Below, piece by piece: positions 1 to 7,579 of a DNA stretch of 64,000 nt (position 1 is its first letter; the number at the start of each line of letters is the position of its first letter). Both the position numbers and the translations under genes were made by a program. The stretch covers positions 327,977 to 391,976 of the forward strand of contig NZ_QSNT01000003.1 in assembly GCF_009498525.1 (NCBI RefSeq), read 5' to 3'. This stretch comes from Rhizobium sp. ICMP 5592. GTDB taxonomy: Bacteria; Pseudomonadota; Alphaproteobacteria; Rhizobiales; Rhizobiaceae. The notes beneath the pieces were generated by a model. That model was not told where the DNA came from and searched no databases. It saw nothing but the letters and a program-made list of their open reading frames with translations.

Positions 1-591
1 ATTGACCTCCAGTCAAAGTTTCATTCGAGAATGAGAACTACCCGAAGGTATTCCCTGCCCCATCCTCGTGTTTCAAGAAGTGGACGATCAATCGCCCTCG
101 CTTCCGAATTTGAAAATACAAGACGCGAACTGTCACGCAATCTACATCTTGCCGGAAAGGGGGATTCGCATGAGCCTTACGCAATTCCTGTTGCCGAAAG
201 GACACAAGTCAGCAACACAGGCGCCACATTTGTTTAGACTTCGTTAAGAAAGCCCTTAATGTACGGACACTTACGAGCCGATTTTAAATAAGACACGGAA
301 ATGGGACAGGCTGCCAACATGGCAGATCCGCGGCAAATCCATGACATCAACGACGCCGCACCCGCCATTTCCGACATTTGCCGCATCCCTATCAATGGTG
401 CGGAACGGACAAACCCCACTCCGCGGTCTCGAACCGATGCTCACGAGTACGCGATTCTGTTGCGACCGATTCGACGGCGAGCGACGATTTGCGGATTATT
501 CGCTCGCACGATTGCAGCAGAATGACAAAATACCAGCGACAAAGCTTTTACAGACGCTGGAACGGATGCCCCTCAGTGCGTCCTACGAGCG
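1..591. other. No convincing gene
   Basis: I see only short overlapping frames on both strands here, none with a recognisable domain, a good ribosome site and a sensible length together. The stretch is less GC-rich than the flanking ars genes and lies downstream of the leftward DUF6428 gene. It may be an intergenic or decayed region; a gene ending left of the window cannot be excluded. Confidence 0.5.
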
Positions 592-1116
592 TCATGTCGC
601 GCAACAGTCCGTGCCAGCCACCTTTGGACCGCAGCATCCAACCGCTGCCTGCTTTACCCGATGCCTTGGCTTGCAGATCGCCGAGCGGGAGACAAGCAAC
701 AACATGGCGCGATCAACCTCCACACGCAGCCTATCAACGTCGAAAATCTGCATGGCGGCGTCGGGAGGGCCTATCTCGAAGGTGAGCCTTGCGCCGGCGT
801 CGAGCTCGACCCGCTGGGCAACCTGATCGAGAATTCCTCGAAACTTGTCGACCGACAAATAATCGCCCCCACCTTCCTGGGCGATATCCTCTATCTGCAG
901 AATCGTCTCGCGCCACGCATCCGGGTTTCCGCCGCAGTCGAGCGTGACGAACGAACCGGCCTTCACCTCGGTGACATGATAGCCGGGCCGGATCGTCTGC
1001 CCGCCGTAATCGATTACCAGCGCCTTGCCGGCATGCGGCTCCAATGCCGCCGAAAGGGCGCCGAGAGAAGCGTCACCATGAAAATCCATCTCCAGGGATC
1101 TGGCATCGTCAATCAT
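592..1116 (-). CDS. DUF6428 family protein
   Basis: This is a 174-residue soluble protein that I match to the DUF6428 family, small proteins of unknown activity often found beside arsR in rhizobia. No signal peptide or membrane segment is visible. The C-terminal tail carries several cysteines, one in an ICKPRHR stretch and then CC and DCC pairs near residues 160-173, which would suit binding of a soft metal or metalloid, but that is inference. An AAAGG sequence about 9 bases before the ATG supports this start. It is transcribed away from arsR across a 46-base gap holding a candidate ArsR operator, so it is probably arsenite-inducible. The family call rests on overall resemblance and genome context. 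Confidence 0.7.
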   Translation of the reverse strand: MIDDARSLEMDFHGDASLGALSAALEPHAGKALVIDYGGQTIRPGYHVTEVKAGSFVTLDCGGNPDAWRETILQIEDIAQEGGGDYLSVDKFRGILDQVAQRVELDAGARLTFEIGPPDAAMQIFDVDRLRVEVDRAMLLLVSRSAICKPRHRVKQAAVGCCGPKVAGTDCCAT

Positions 1117-1130
1117 CTTCGTGTACCTTT

Positions 1131-1150
1131 ATCTCAATTATTCTTGAGAT
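1131..1150. promoter_or_regulatory. Candidate ArsR operator
   Basis: A perfect 7-base inverted repeat, ATCTCAA and TTGAGAT, separated by six bases lies between the divergent DUF6428 and arsR starts. Size, symmetry and position fit the dyads bound by ArsR/SmtB dimers. It would overlap the promoters of both transcripts and so could repress both. No footprint evidence is available. Confidence 0.7.
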
Positions 1151-1162
1151 ATTGAGGCAATG

Positions 1163-1525
1163 ATGAACGAAAAGCAAGCCCTCGACGCCTTCGCGGCACT
1201 CTCGCAGGAGACCCGGCTGCGAATCGTCCGCCTGCTGGTGACGGCCGGACCCGAAGGATTGCCGGCCGGCGCGATCGGCGAGGCCATGGACGGCGCCTCC
1301 TCCTCGCGCATGTCGTTCCACTTGAGCCATCTCGAACACGCTGGATTGGTCGAGTCTCGCCGCGAAGGACGCTCGATCATCTACACCGCCGCCTATCCGG
1401 CGCTCTCCGGTCTCATCGAATTCCTCATGCACGACTGCTGCCAGGGCCATCCCGACGTGTGCAGCCCGGCTGTCGCGGCGCTATCCTCCTGCTGTGAGCC
1501 CGAGAAGGACGCCGCCCATGCGTGA
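1163..1525 (+). CDS. arsR: ArsR-family metalloregulator
   Basis: This 120-residue winged-helix repressor should release operator DNA when it binds arsenite or antimonite and so switch on the ars operon. The recognition helix region is near residues 47-65 (SSRMSFHLSHLEHAGLV) and the wing follows. Cysteines 92, 93 and 100 form a Cys-Cys-x6-Cys pattern similar to the C-terminal arsenite site of the Acidithiobacillus-type ArsR, and another Cys pair lies near residues 110-111. Two adjacent ATGs exist at 1160 and 1163; the second has better spacing to GAGG. arsC, acr3 and an MFS gene follow on the same strand. Confidence 0.92.
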   Translation: MNEKQALDAFAALSQETRLRIVRLLVTAGPEGLPAGAIGEAMDGASSSRMSFHLSHLEHAGLVESRREGRSIIYTAAYPALSGLIEFLMHDCCQGHPDVCSPAVAALSSCCEPEKDAAHA

Positions 1526-1612
1526 TGCCAATCAATCAGACCATTTATTCAACAAAGCCGCTCAATCCGAAGGCTCAACCTCGCACCGGAACAAAGCAAA
1601 GTGAGACAGATC

Positions 1613-2038
1613 ATGGATGTCATCATTTACCACAACCCCGACTGTGGCACCTCGCGCAACACAGTCGCTCTGATCCGCAATGCCGGTATCGAGCCGCATG
1701 TCATCGAATATCTGAAGACACCGCCGTCGCGCGCGATGCTGGTCCAGCTGATCGCGCGGACGGGGGTAGCCACCCGGGACCTGCTGCGGGAAAAGGGCAC
1801 GCCCTATGCGGAGCTCGGCCTTGGCGATCCAGGCCTGACGGACGACCAGCTCCTCGACGCGATGATGCGGCATCCTATTCTGATCAATCGGCCGATCGTG
1901 GTCAGCCCGAAGGGCGTGAAGCTCTGCCGGCCGTCCGAAGAGGTTCTCGACCTGCTACCTCCCCAGCTCGGAGAATTCTTCAAGGAGGACGGCGAGCGCA
2001 TCGTCGACGAGCACGGCCGCCGCGTTGCGACGGCGTGA
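1613..2038 (+). CDS. arsC: Arsenate reductase, glutaredoxin-coupled
   Basis: This 141-residue cytoplasmic enzyme reduces arsenate to arsenite using glutathione and glutaredoxin, supplying the substrate for the arsenite exporter next door. The family signature HNPDCGTSRN places the catalytic cysteine at residue 11. The later RPI and LCRPSE segments hold the arginines that bind the oxyanion in the plasmid R773 family. The start chosen is the ATG before DVIIYHNP, where family members begin; an upstream in-frame GTG at 1601 is less likely. It lies 87 bases after arsR and 9 bases before acr3, so all belong to one operon. Confidence 0.95.
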   Translation: MDVIIYHNPDCGTSRNTVALIRNAGIEPHVIEYLKTPPSRAMLVQLIARTGVATRDLLREKGTPYAELGLGDPGLTDDQLLDAMMRHPILINRPIVVSPKGVKLCRPSEEVLDLLPPQLGEFFKEDGERIVDEHGRRVATA

Positions 2039-2047
2039 GGGGGCATC

Positions 2048-3103
2048 GTGTCAATCTTCGAACGCTATCTCACCCTCTGGGTCGCCCTCTGCATCGTCGT
2101 CGGCATCGCGCTCGGGCACATCATGCCCGGTGCATTCCAGGCCGTCGGCGCGGCCGAGATTGCCCGGGTCAACCTGCCGGTCGCCGTGCTGATCTGGCTT
2201 ATGGTCATTCCGATGCTGCTCAAGATCGATTTCGCCGCCCTTGGCGAGGTCGGCCGTCATTGGCGTGGCATCGGCGTGACGCTGTTCATCAACTGGGCGG
2301 TGAAACCCTTCTCGATGGCTCTGCTCGGATGGCTGTTCATCGGCTGGCTGTTCCGGCCCTATTTGCCGACCGGCCAAATCGACAGCTATATCGCCGGGCT
2401 GATCATCCTTGCCGCCGCGCCCTGCACCGCCATGGTGTTCGTCTGGTCGAACCTGACCAAAGGCGAACCGCATTTTACGCTGAGCCAGGTGGCGCTCAAC
2501 GACGCCATCATGGTCGTCGCCTTTGCGCCGCTCGTCGGCCTACTGCTTGGCCTTTCCGCCATCACCGTACCATGGGGCACGCTTGTCCTGTCGGTCGCAC
2601 TCTATATCGTCATTCCGGTGATCATCGCACAGCTCCTGCGCCGTCGATTGCTTGCCTCTGGCGGGCGGGAAGCTCTCGATCGGCTGCTGGTCAGGCTCGG
2701 CCCGGTATCGCTTGTTGCGCTGCTGACGACACTGGTGCTGCTGTTCGGCTTCCAGGGCGGTGAGATCGTTGCGCAGCCGCTGGTCATTGCGCTCCTTGCC
2801 GTGCCGATCCTGATCCAGGTCTATTTCAATGCGGGGCTTGCCTATCTGCTGAACCGCATTGCCGGCGAACAGCATTGCGTCGCCGGCCCTTCCGCGCTGA
2901 TCGGGGCGTCGAATTTCTTCGAACTTGCCGTCGCCGCCGCTATCAGCCTGTTCGGCTTTCATTCCGGCGCGGCACTCGCCACTGTCGTCGGCGTGCTGAT
3001 CGAAGTGCCGGTCATGCTCACCGTCGTCTGGGTCGTGAACCGATCTAGGGGCTGGTATGAGCGCGGCGACAGGGTCACGGTGGTCGCCGAGGCTCATCGT
3101 TGA
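2048..3103 (+). CDS. acr3: ACR3-family arsenite efflux permease
   Basis: This 351-residue inner-membrane protein has about ten hydrophobic segments and exports arsenite from the cytoplasm. The conserved cysteine of the fourth membrane segment is present in AAPCTAMVFVWSNL, and a late glutamate lies in LIEVPVML; both positions matter in characterised ACR3 proteins. The GTG start is preceded by GAGGGG with about five bases of spacing. The stop codon overlaps the ATG of the following MFS gene (TGATG), which indicates translational coupling. In rhizobial literature the gene is sometimes called arsB, but the family is ACR3, not the E. coli ArsB family. Confidence 0.94.
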   Translation: MSIFERYLTLWVALCIVVGIALGHIMPGAFQAVGAAEIARVNLPVAVLIWLMVIPMLLKIDFAALGEVGRHWRGIGVTLFINWAVKPFSMALLGWLFIGWLFRPYLPTGQIDSYIAGLIILAAAPCTAMVFVWSNLTKGEPHFTLSQVALNDAIMVVAFAPLVGLLLGLSAITVPWGTLVLSVALYIVIPVIIAQLLRRRLLASGGREALDRLLVRLGPVSLVALLTTLVLLFGFQGGEIVAQPLVIALLAVPILIQVYFNAGLAYLLNRIAGEQHCVAGPSALIGASNFFELAVAAAISLFGFHSGAALATVVGVLIEVPVMLTVVWVVNRSRGWYERGDRVTVVAEAHR

Positions 3104-4350
3104 TGTCGGCGGATCTTGCGGGTGCGTCCACCGATTGCCTCGACGGGCCGCACGTAAGACCCTGGCTCGTTATCGCGACGCTCGGCCTGACGCAGATCAT
3201 CGGCTATGGCACGCTCTATTACAGCTTCAGCATTCTCGCGCCCGCCATGGCCCGTGACTTCGGATGGCCGACCGAATGGATCTTCGGAGCTCTGTCCGGC
3301 GCGCTGTTGATCGGCGGCCTGGCCGCGCCATGGGCGGGCCGCTGGATCGACCGCTACGGTGCCGGGCGCATCATGACGGTCGGATCGTTGGCGGCAGCGA
3401 CCGCTCTGGTCGCCTGCGCCCTGGCGCCGGTCGGCATCGCCTTCGTGCCGGCGCTGATCGCCATCGAGATTGCCTCGACCCTGGTGCAATACGGCGCCGC
3501 CTTTGCCCTTCTCGTGCAACAACAGCCACACACGGCGCAGCGCAGTATTGTCCATCTGACTCTGATCGCGGGATTTGCCTCGACGATCTTCTGGCCGGTC
3601 ACCACGGCGCTCCACAATATACTGTCGTGGCAGCAGGTATATCTTGTCTTCGCGGCGATGAATCTTTTCATCTGCCTGCCGATCCATGCGTGGCTGTCGC
3701 GGCCGAACGGGCCTCCCGATGAAGCAGGTAAAGCCGATGCCACCGCGCCGATCGCAGCCATTGATGGCAGCCTTCCCCTTGCCGCGCGACCGAGAGGCTT
3801 CATTCTCCTGGCAATCGGCTTCGCGCTCCAGAGCTTCGTCGGCTCGGCCATTCTCGTGCACATGCTGCCGCTTCTCGGCGCGCTAGGGCTCGGTGTTGCC
3901 GGCGTCATGGTCGGCACGCTCTTCGGGCCTGCGCAGGTTGCAAGCCGCTTCATCAACATGATGTTCGGCAAGAATCTGTCTCAGCTCAGGCTTGCAATGA
4001 TTTCCGCCGCACTGCTGCCGGCATCGGCGGTGCTGTTGCTTCTGACCGCACCTTCCGTTCCTGGAGCATTGGCCTTCGCCGTGCTGTTCGGCATGGGCAA
4101 TGGGCTTTACAGCATCGTCAGCGGCGTATTGCCCCTGGCCCTCTTCGGCAGCTCCGGATATGGCGCTCGCCAGGGGCAGCTCATGTCGGTGCGCCTGATC
4201 GTCTCTTCGGCTGCACCCTTCGCCTTCGCCCTGCTGATGGAAAATATCGGCGTGAGCTGGGCGCTAACGATCACCGCCATTCTTGGAAGCGGAGCCTTGC
4301 TGGCCTTTATGGGGATTGCGCGACTGTATCGCAAACCGCAGGCTGGTTGA
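3103..4350 (+). CDS. MFS efflux transporter of the ars operon (ArsK-like candidate)
   Basis: This 415-residue protein has about twelve hydrophobic segments and the basic loop GRWIDRYGAGRIM after segment 2, typical of the major facilitator superfamily. Its start overlaps the acr3 stop, so it is co-translated with the arsenite exporter. An MFS permease named ArsK from Agrobacterium exports trivalent inorganic and organic arsenicals and antimonite; this gene is a candidate homologue by position, not by proven identity. No arsH or organoarsenical gene accompanies it. The substrate stays open. Confidence 0.85.
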   Translation: MSADLAGASTDCLDGPHVRPWLVIATLGLTQIIGYGTLYYSFSILAPAMARDFGWPTEWIFGALSGALLIGGLAAPWAGRWIDRYGAGRIMTVGSLAAATALVACALAPVGIAFVPALIAIEIASTLVQYGAAFALLVQQQPHTAQRSIVHLTLIAGFASTIFWPVTTALHNILSWQQVYLVFAAMNLFICLPIHAWLSRPNGPPDEAGKADATAPIAAIDGSLPLAARPRGFILLAIGFALQSFVGSAILVHMLPLLGALGLGVAGVMVGTLFGPAQVASRFINMMFGKNLSQLRLAMISAALLPASAVLLLLTAPSVPGALAFAVLFGMGNGLYSIVSGVLPLALFGSSGYGARQGQLMSVRLIVSSAAPFAFALLMENIGVSWALTITAILGSGALLAFMGIARLYRKPQAG

Positions 4351-4388
4351 CGTCGCTGGCCCTCGAGAGATCAGCGGCGGCGAGAATC

Positions 4389-5021
4389 TCAAGCGTCATC
4401 CAGCGGAATGAAACTAGCGACAGTCCGGTCCGTCGGCCGATCGCTCTCGCCGAGCCCCTTGGCGACACCCGCCCGGTCCGCCGCGCTGCGGTTCTGGCTC
4501 ATCTTGCGCTTGCCTTCGATGCGGCCGATGGGCAGGCGTATCCCGACGATGCCCCTGAGCTGAGCCTTGATGAAGGGCTCCGGCGCGTCGGTCACTGCCC
4601 ATGGCTCGGCGCGCGGCCGTTCGTAAAGATTAGTCAGGCGCGAGACGACTTCGAGCAATCTGTCCGCATCCTCGAAGAACTCCACCGGCCCGTAGGCATG
4701 CACGGCGGCATAGTTCCAGGTCGGCACGACCTTGCCGTGCTCCCGCTTGCTCGCATACCAGGACGCGCTGATATAGGCGTCCGGCCCCATGAAAATGGCA
4801 AGGGCATCGCCGATCACTGGCGTCTTCCATTGCGGATTGGCCCGGGCAAGATGGCCGTAGAGCGTCCCATGCTCGCCTTCGTCCGGATCGAGAAACAGGG
4901 GCAGCGGGGTCGAGAGCAATCCGTCGGCGGTTGCCGTGACAAAATTGCAGAGGCGCGCTTCCCGCATCATGGCATGGAGTTCAGCGGGATCGTCCTCCCG
5001 AAAGGCTGGCGGAACATACAT
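4389..5021 (-). CDS. PaiB-like FMN-binding split-barrel protein
   Basis: The 210-residue product begins MYVPPAF and shows the hallmark HGTLYGHLARANPQW and VPTWNYAAVHAYG segments of the PaiB / FMN-binding negative transcriptional regulator family, a split beta-barrel related to pyridoxamine phosphate oxidases. Bacillus PaiB affects protease and sporulation genes, but most homologues are uncharacterised. The start at 5021 is preferred to upstream in-frame ATGs because an AAGG lies nine bases before it. It is divergent from a MocR regulator, and the dyad between them suggests MocR controls it; the neighbour is itself PLP-linked. Confidence 0.87.
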   Translation of the reverse strand: MYVPPAFREDDPAELHAMMREARLCNFVTATADGLLSTPLPLFLDPDEGEHGTLYGHLARANPQWKTPVIGDALAIFMGPDAYISASWYASKREHGKVVPTWNYAAVHAYGPVEFFEDADRLLEVVSRLTNLYERPRAEPWAVTDAPEPFIKAQLRGIVGIRLPIGRIEGKRKMSQNRSAADRAGVAKGLGESDRPTDRTVASFIPLDDA

Positions 5022-5058
5022 GGACATCATCCTTGGTTTTCCGGAGCAATAGCGGCAC

Positions 5059-5082
5059 ACTGGCATGCTATAAACGGCCAGT
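5059..5082. promoter_or_regulatory. Candidate MocR operator between paiB and the MocR gene
   Basis: ACTGGC and GCCAGT form a perfect inverted repeat with a 12-base spacer, placed 11 bases before the MocR start and 38 bases before the paiB-like start. The spacer contains GCTATAAAC, which could serve as a -10 element. A binding site over a shared promoter fits local autoregulation, as in PdxR-like MocR proteins. Assignment is by position and symmetry only. Confidence 0.5.
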
Positions 5083-5093
5083 TTGGAGAATAA

Positions 5094-6554
5094 ATGGAAG
5101 ACCAGTCAGATGATGGAGCCGGCCATGCCTCGAGGCTCGGCGCCCGCCATATCTATGAGGAACTGAAGGCGCAGATCGCAAACGGTATCTATGCCACCGG
5201 CTCGCCCATACCCTCGACCCGCTCGCTCGCGGCCGAGCTTGGCGTGGCGCGCTCGACAGTCACGATCGCCTATGAACAATTGCTGTCGGAGGGCTTCATC
5301 GAGAGCAGGCAGGGCGCGCGCACCCGCGTCGCCATGCTGCGTCCGGAGGAGACCCTTCCAGAGCCGGTCGCCTCGACGACCCCGACCGGGCGCCGACTCT
5401 CCGCCTCTGGCGAACGGCTTCAGGCTCTGCCGCATCCGCCGCAGCACAATCCCTCAAAGCTGGTCGCCGATTTCCGCTACGGAGATCTGGCCGCATCGGA
5501 CTTTCCGACGCTGCTGTGGAAACGGGCGGTCGATGACACAGTCAAGCGGCGGCGGGACCGGTTGGCCTATGACGACCCACGCGGCAGCCTTGCGCTCCGC
5601 ACGGCGCTGCAAGCTTATCTCTGGCGCGCACGCGGCATTCGCTGCGAACTGAACCAGCTCATTATCGTCAACGGATCGCAGCAAGGGCTCGACCTCTGCA
5701 CCCGCCTGCTCGTCGATCCCGGCGATGCCGTGGTGATCGAGGATCCCTGTTATATGATGGCACGGCACGTCTTTGCGGCCGTCGGCGCGACCGTCGTATC
5801 TGTCCCGGCGGATCATGAAGGGCTGAACACATCCCTGCTCTCCGCCATCGATGCGCGGCTGGCCTATGTCACGCCCTCGCACCAATACCCCCTCGGCGGC
5901 GTGATGCCGATCGGACGACGGAACGCATTACTCGCCTGGTCGCGACAATGCGGGGCCTATGTGATCGAGGACGATTACGATGGCGAATACCGCTACGATA
6001 TCGCGCCGGTCCCGCCGCTTCAGACACTCGGCGGGGCGGACAATGTCATCTACCTGGGCACCCTCTCCAAGACGCTGTCGCCGACCCTTCGCATTGGCTA
6101 CATGGTCGTGCCGCAGGAATTGGGCGACGCATTCGCCGCCGCCAAGCGGCTCACCGACCGTCATTCGCCGCAGCTCGAACAGGAGGCAGCCGCGACGCTG
6201 ATTGCGACCGGCGCCTATGAACGACACGTCCGCCGGACAAGGCGGCGCAATGCCGCCAGGCGGGCCACCCTGCTTGCCGCGCTGCGTGCCAAACTTGGCA
6301 ACCGCCTCACGATCGTCGGGGCAGATGCCGGCCTGCATGTCATCGTCTGGTGCAACGCCAAATCCGCAAGCGAGGAAAGCCAACTGATCGAACGCGCCAG
6401 GCAAGCGGGAATCGGCCTTTATCCCGTGACGCCGACCTATGCCGCTGCCGATGCACCCTATCGGCCCGATCGCGCCGGCTTCATCATCGGCTATGCGAGC
6501 CTTGATGAGCATCAGATCGAGCGCGGAGTGGATGTGCTGGCGGTGTTGCTGTGA
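5094..6554 (+). CDS. MocR-type GntR/aminotransferase regulator
   Basis: The 486-residue protein joins an N-terminal GntR winged helix (about residues 15-85, with STRSLAAELGVARSTVTIAYEQL) to a class I aminotransferase fold (about 120-480). The PLP lysine is in GTLSKTLSPTLRIGYMV. MocR proteins sense PLP or a PLP adduct and usually regulate a divergent gene, for example in vitamin B6 or amino-compound metabolism. Here the divergent partner is the paiB-like gene. GGAG lies about five bases before the ATG. The ligand cannot be told from sequence. Confidence 0.9.
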   Translation: MEDQSDDGAGHASRLGARHIYEELKAQIANGIYATGSPIPSTRSLAAELGVARSTVTIAYEQLLSEGFIESRQGARTRVAMLRPEETLPEPVASTTPTGRRLSASGERLQALPHPPQHNPSKLVADFRYGDLAASDFPTLLWKRAVDDTVKRRRDRLAYDDPRGSLALRTALQAYLWRARGIRCELNQLIIVNGSQQGLDLCTRLLVDPGDAVVIEDPCYMMARHVFAAVGATVVSVPADHEGLNTSLLSAIDARLAYVTPSHQYPLGGVMPIGRRNALLAWSRQCGAYVIEDDYDGEYRYDIAPVPPLQTLGGADNVIYLGTLSKTLSPTLRIGYMVVPQELGDAFAAAKRLTDRHSPQLEQEAAATLIATGAYERHVRRTRRRNAARRATLLAALRAKLGNRLTIVGADAGLHVIVWCNAKSASEESQLIERARQAGIGLYPVTPTYAAADAPYRPDRAGFIIGYASLDEHQIERGVDVLAVLL

Positions 6555-6693
6555 AAGGTTCCTGTCGCGACTGACGCCTAGAGCGTCGGCTGATCGTGCC
6601 TCAACATGTCTCGCGTTCGCTCAAAGAGTAATGCAACAAAAGCCAGCTTTTCATATTGCCTGGAAAATGGTGGAATAGTTCATCCACAATTCC

Positions 6694-6960
6694 TCAGCTG
6701 CATTCCGGAAGAGCTAGCAAGTTGTCATTCCAGACTCCGTCAGCATAAGTACGGAGATATTTTCCATTTGGACCTTTGACGACACCAATGTCCGCTCGTT
6801 TACCGTTCGCCAAAGTAAAGAACGTGTCAGTCTTATTTTCAATCCAATCGATAACCTGCTGCCTCGTCCACTTTCCTGTTGAATTGCCAAGATGCGTAAT
6901 GCCCTCATTTGTATTATTTCGAGGGGTCTTATTGATGCAAGTTACCCGAACGTCAGCCAT
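6694..6960 (-). CDS. DUF3892 domain protein
   Basis: The 88-residue protein starts MADVRVTCINK and has the DUF3892 pattern: a short beta start, an ITHLG motif, a W-T-R-Q-Q-V-IDWIE helix and a late Y-L-R-T-YADGVWNDNLL segment. The function of this family is unknown. GGGAGGAG about 4 bases before the ATG at 6960 makes this start better than one 33 bases upstream. The gene is richer in A and T than its neighbours and sits in an AT-rich patch on the 3' side of tRNA-Ser, so it may have arrived by transfer. Confidence 0.82.
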   Translation of the reverse strand: MADVRVTCINKTPRNNTNEGITHLGNSTGKWTRQQVIDWIENKTDTFFTLANGKRADIGVVKGPNGKYLRTYADGVWNDNLLALPECS

Positions 6961-7361
6961 TTCACTCCTCCCGTTATGGTAGAGTGATGACATAAGTAAT
7001 TTCGCGCGTCTATAGGCTGCACGAAACTATAGTCTTCTTGACTTCTTCTTTTCGGCAGTGTGCGCTTTCGGATTTCTTCCATCACGCCATCGTACTTTTC
7101 TTGGCGCGTCGGCTAGAAATTGTTCCACAACGTCTTTTTTGTTTTATTTTTAAGAAGTTGCGGTCAATCACCACGCGAAAACTTTACAAGATACGGCACA
7201 TCAGGCCGCACGATCGAAAGATCAGGGCTTTTTGTTCGCAAGGAATCAGAGAAATGGAAAGTTCGCGGCGCATATTCAGCACAGACGCGAAATTTACAGC
7301 TATATTACTTGTTATTCCGAGGTCTCTTTAACGCCATAACTATTTGATTTTATTATAATTA
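6961..7361. other. AT-rich gap, no supported gene
   Basis: Between the DUF3892 start and the tRNA 3' end I find no credible coding sequence. The overlapping frames near 7038-7347 lack ribosome sites and known motifs. Base composition is well below the window average. The final part contains an inverted repeat, CGCCATAA at 7332-7339 and TTATGGCG at 7359-7366, whose right arm runs into the tRNA end. Confidence 0.6.
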
Positions 7362-7451
7362 TGGCGGAGAAGATGGGATTCGAACCCACGATACCATCTC
7401 TGGTATACTCCCTTAGCAGGGGAGCGCCTTCGACCACTCGGCCACCTCTCC
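7362..7451 (-). tRNA. tRNA-Ser (anticodon GCU)
   Basis: Read on the minus strand, the sequence begins GGAGAGGTGGCCGAGTGG and ends with GGTTCGAATCCC, a paired acceptor arm and an encoded CCA at 7364-7362. The anticodon arm is CTCCC, loop CTGCTAA, GGGAG, giving anticodon GCU for AGC/AGU serine codons. The long variable arm (a GTATACCAGAGATGGTATC-like hairpin) is the class II structure expected for serine. Length with CCA is 90 bases. Confidence 0.97.
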
Positions 7452-7579
7452 GGTGCGGCCCTGATAGGGCCATTCATTTATCGACGCAAGCCCTTTTTCG
7501 CCTGCGCATGCGTTCTCCCTGCATTCGGCGTTGCACGCATCCTACAGGGAGGAACCCGATAGCCGGCTTGCGGCCTCTC

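Noticed and set aside
1522-2763. Long rightward frame across arsC and acr3
   Set aside because: It lies in another frame over two clear genes; its translation is Arg/Pro/His-rich and low-complexity, as expected of a shifted GC-rich frame.
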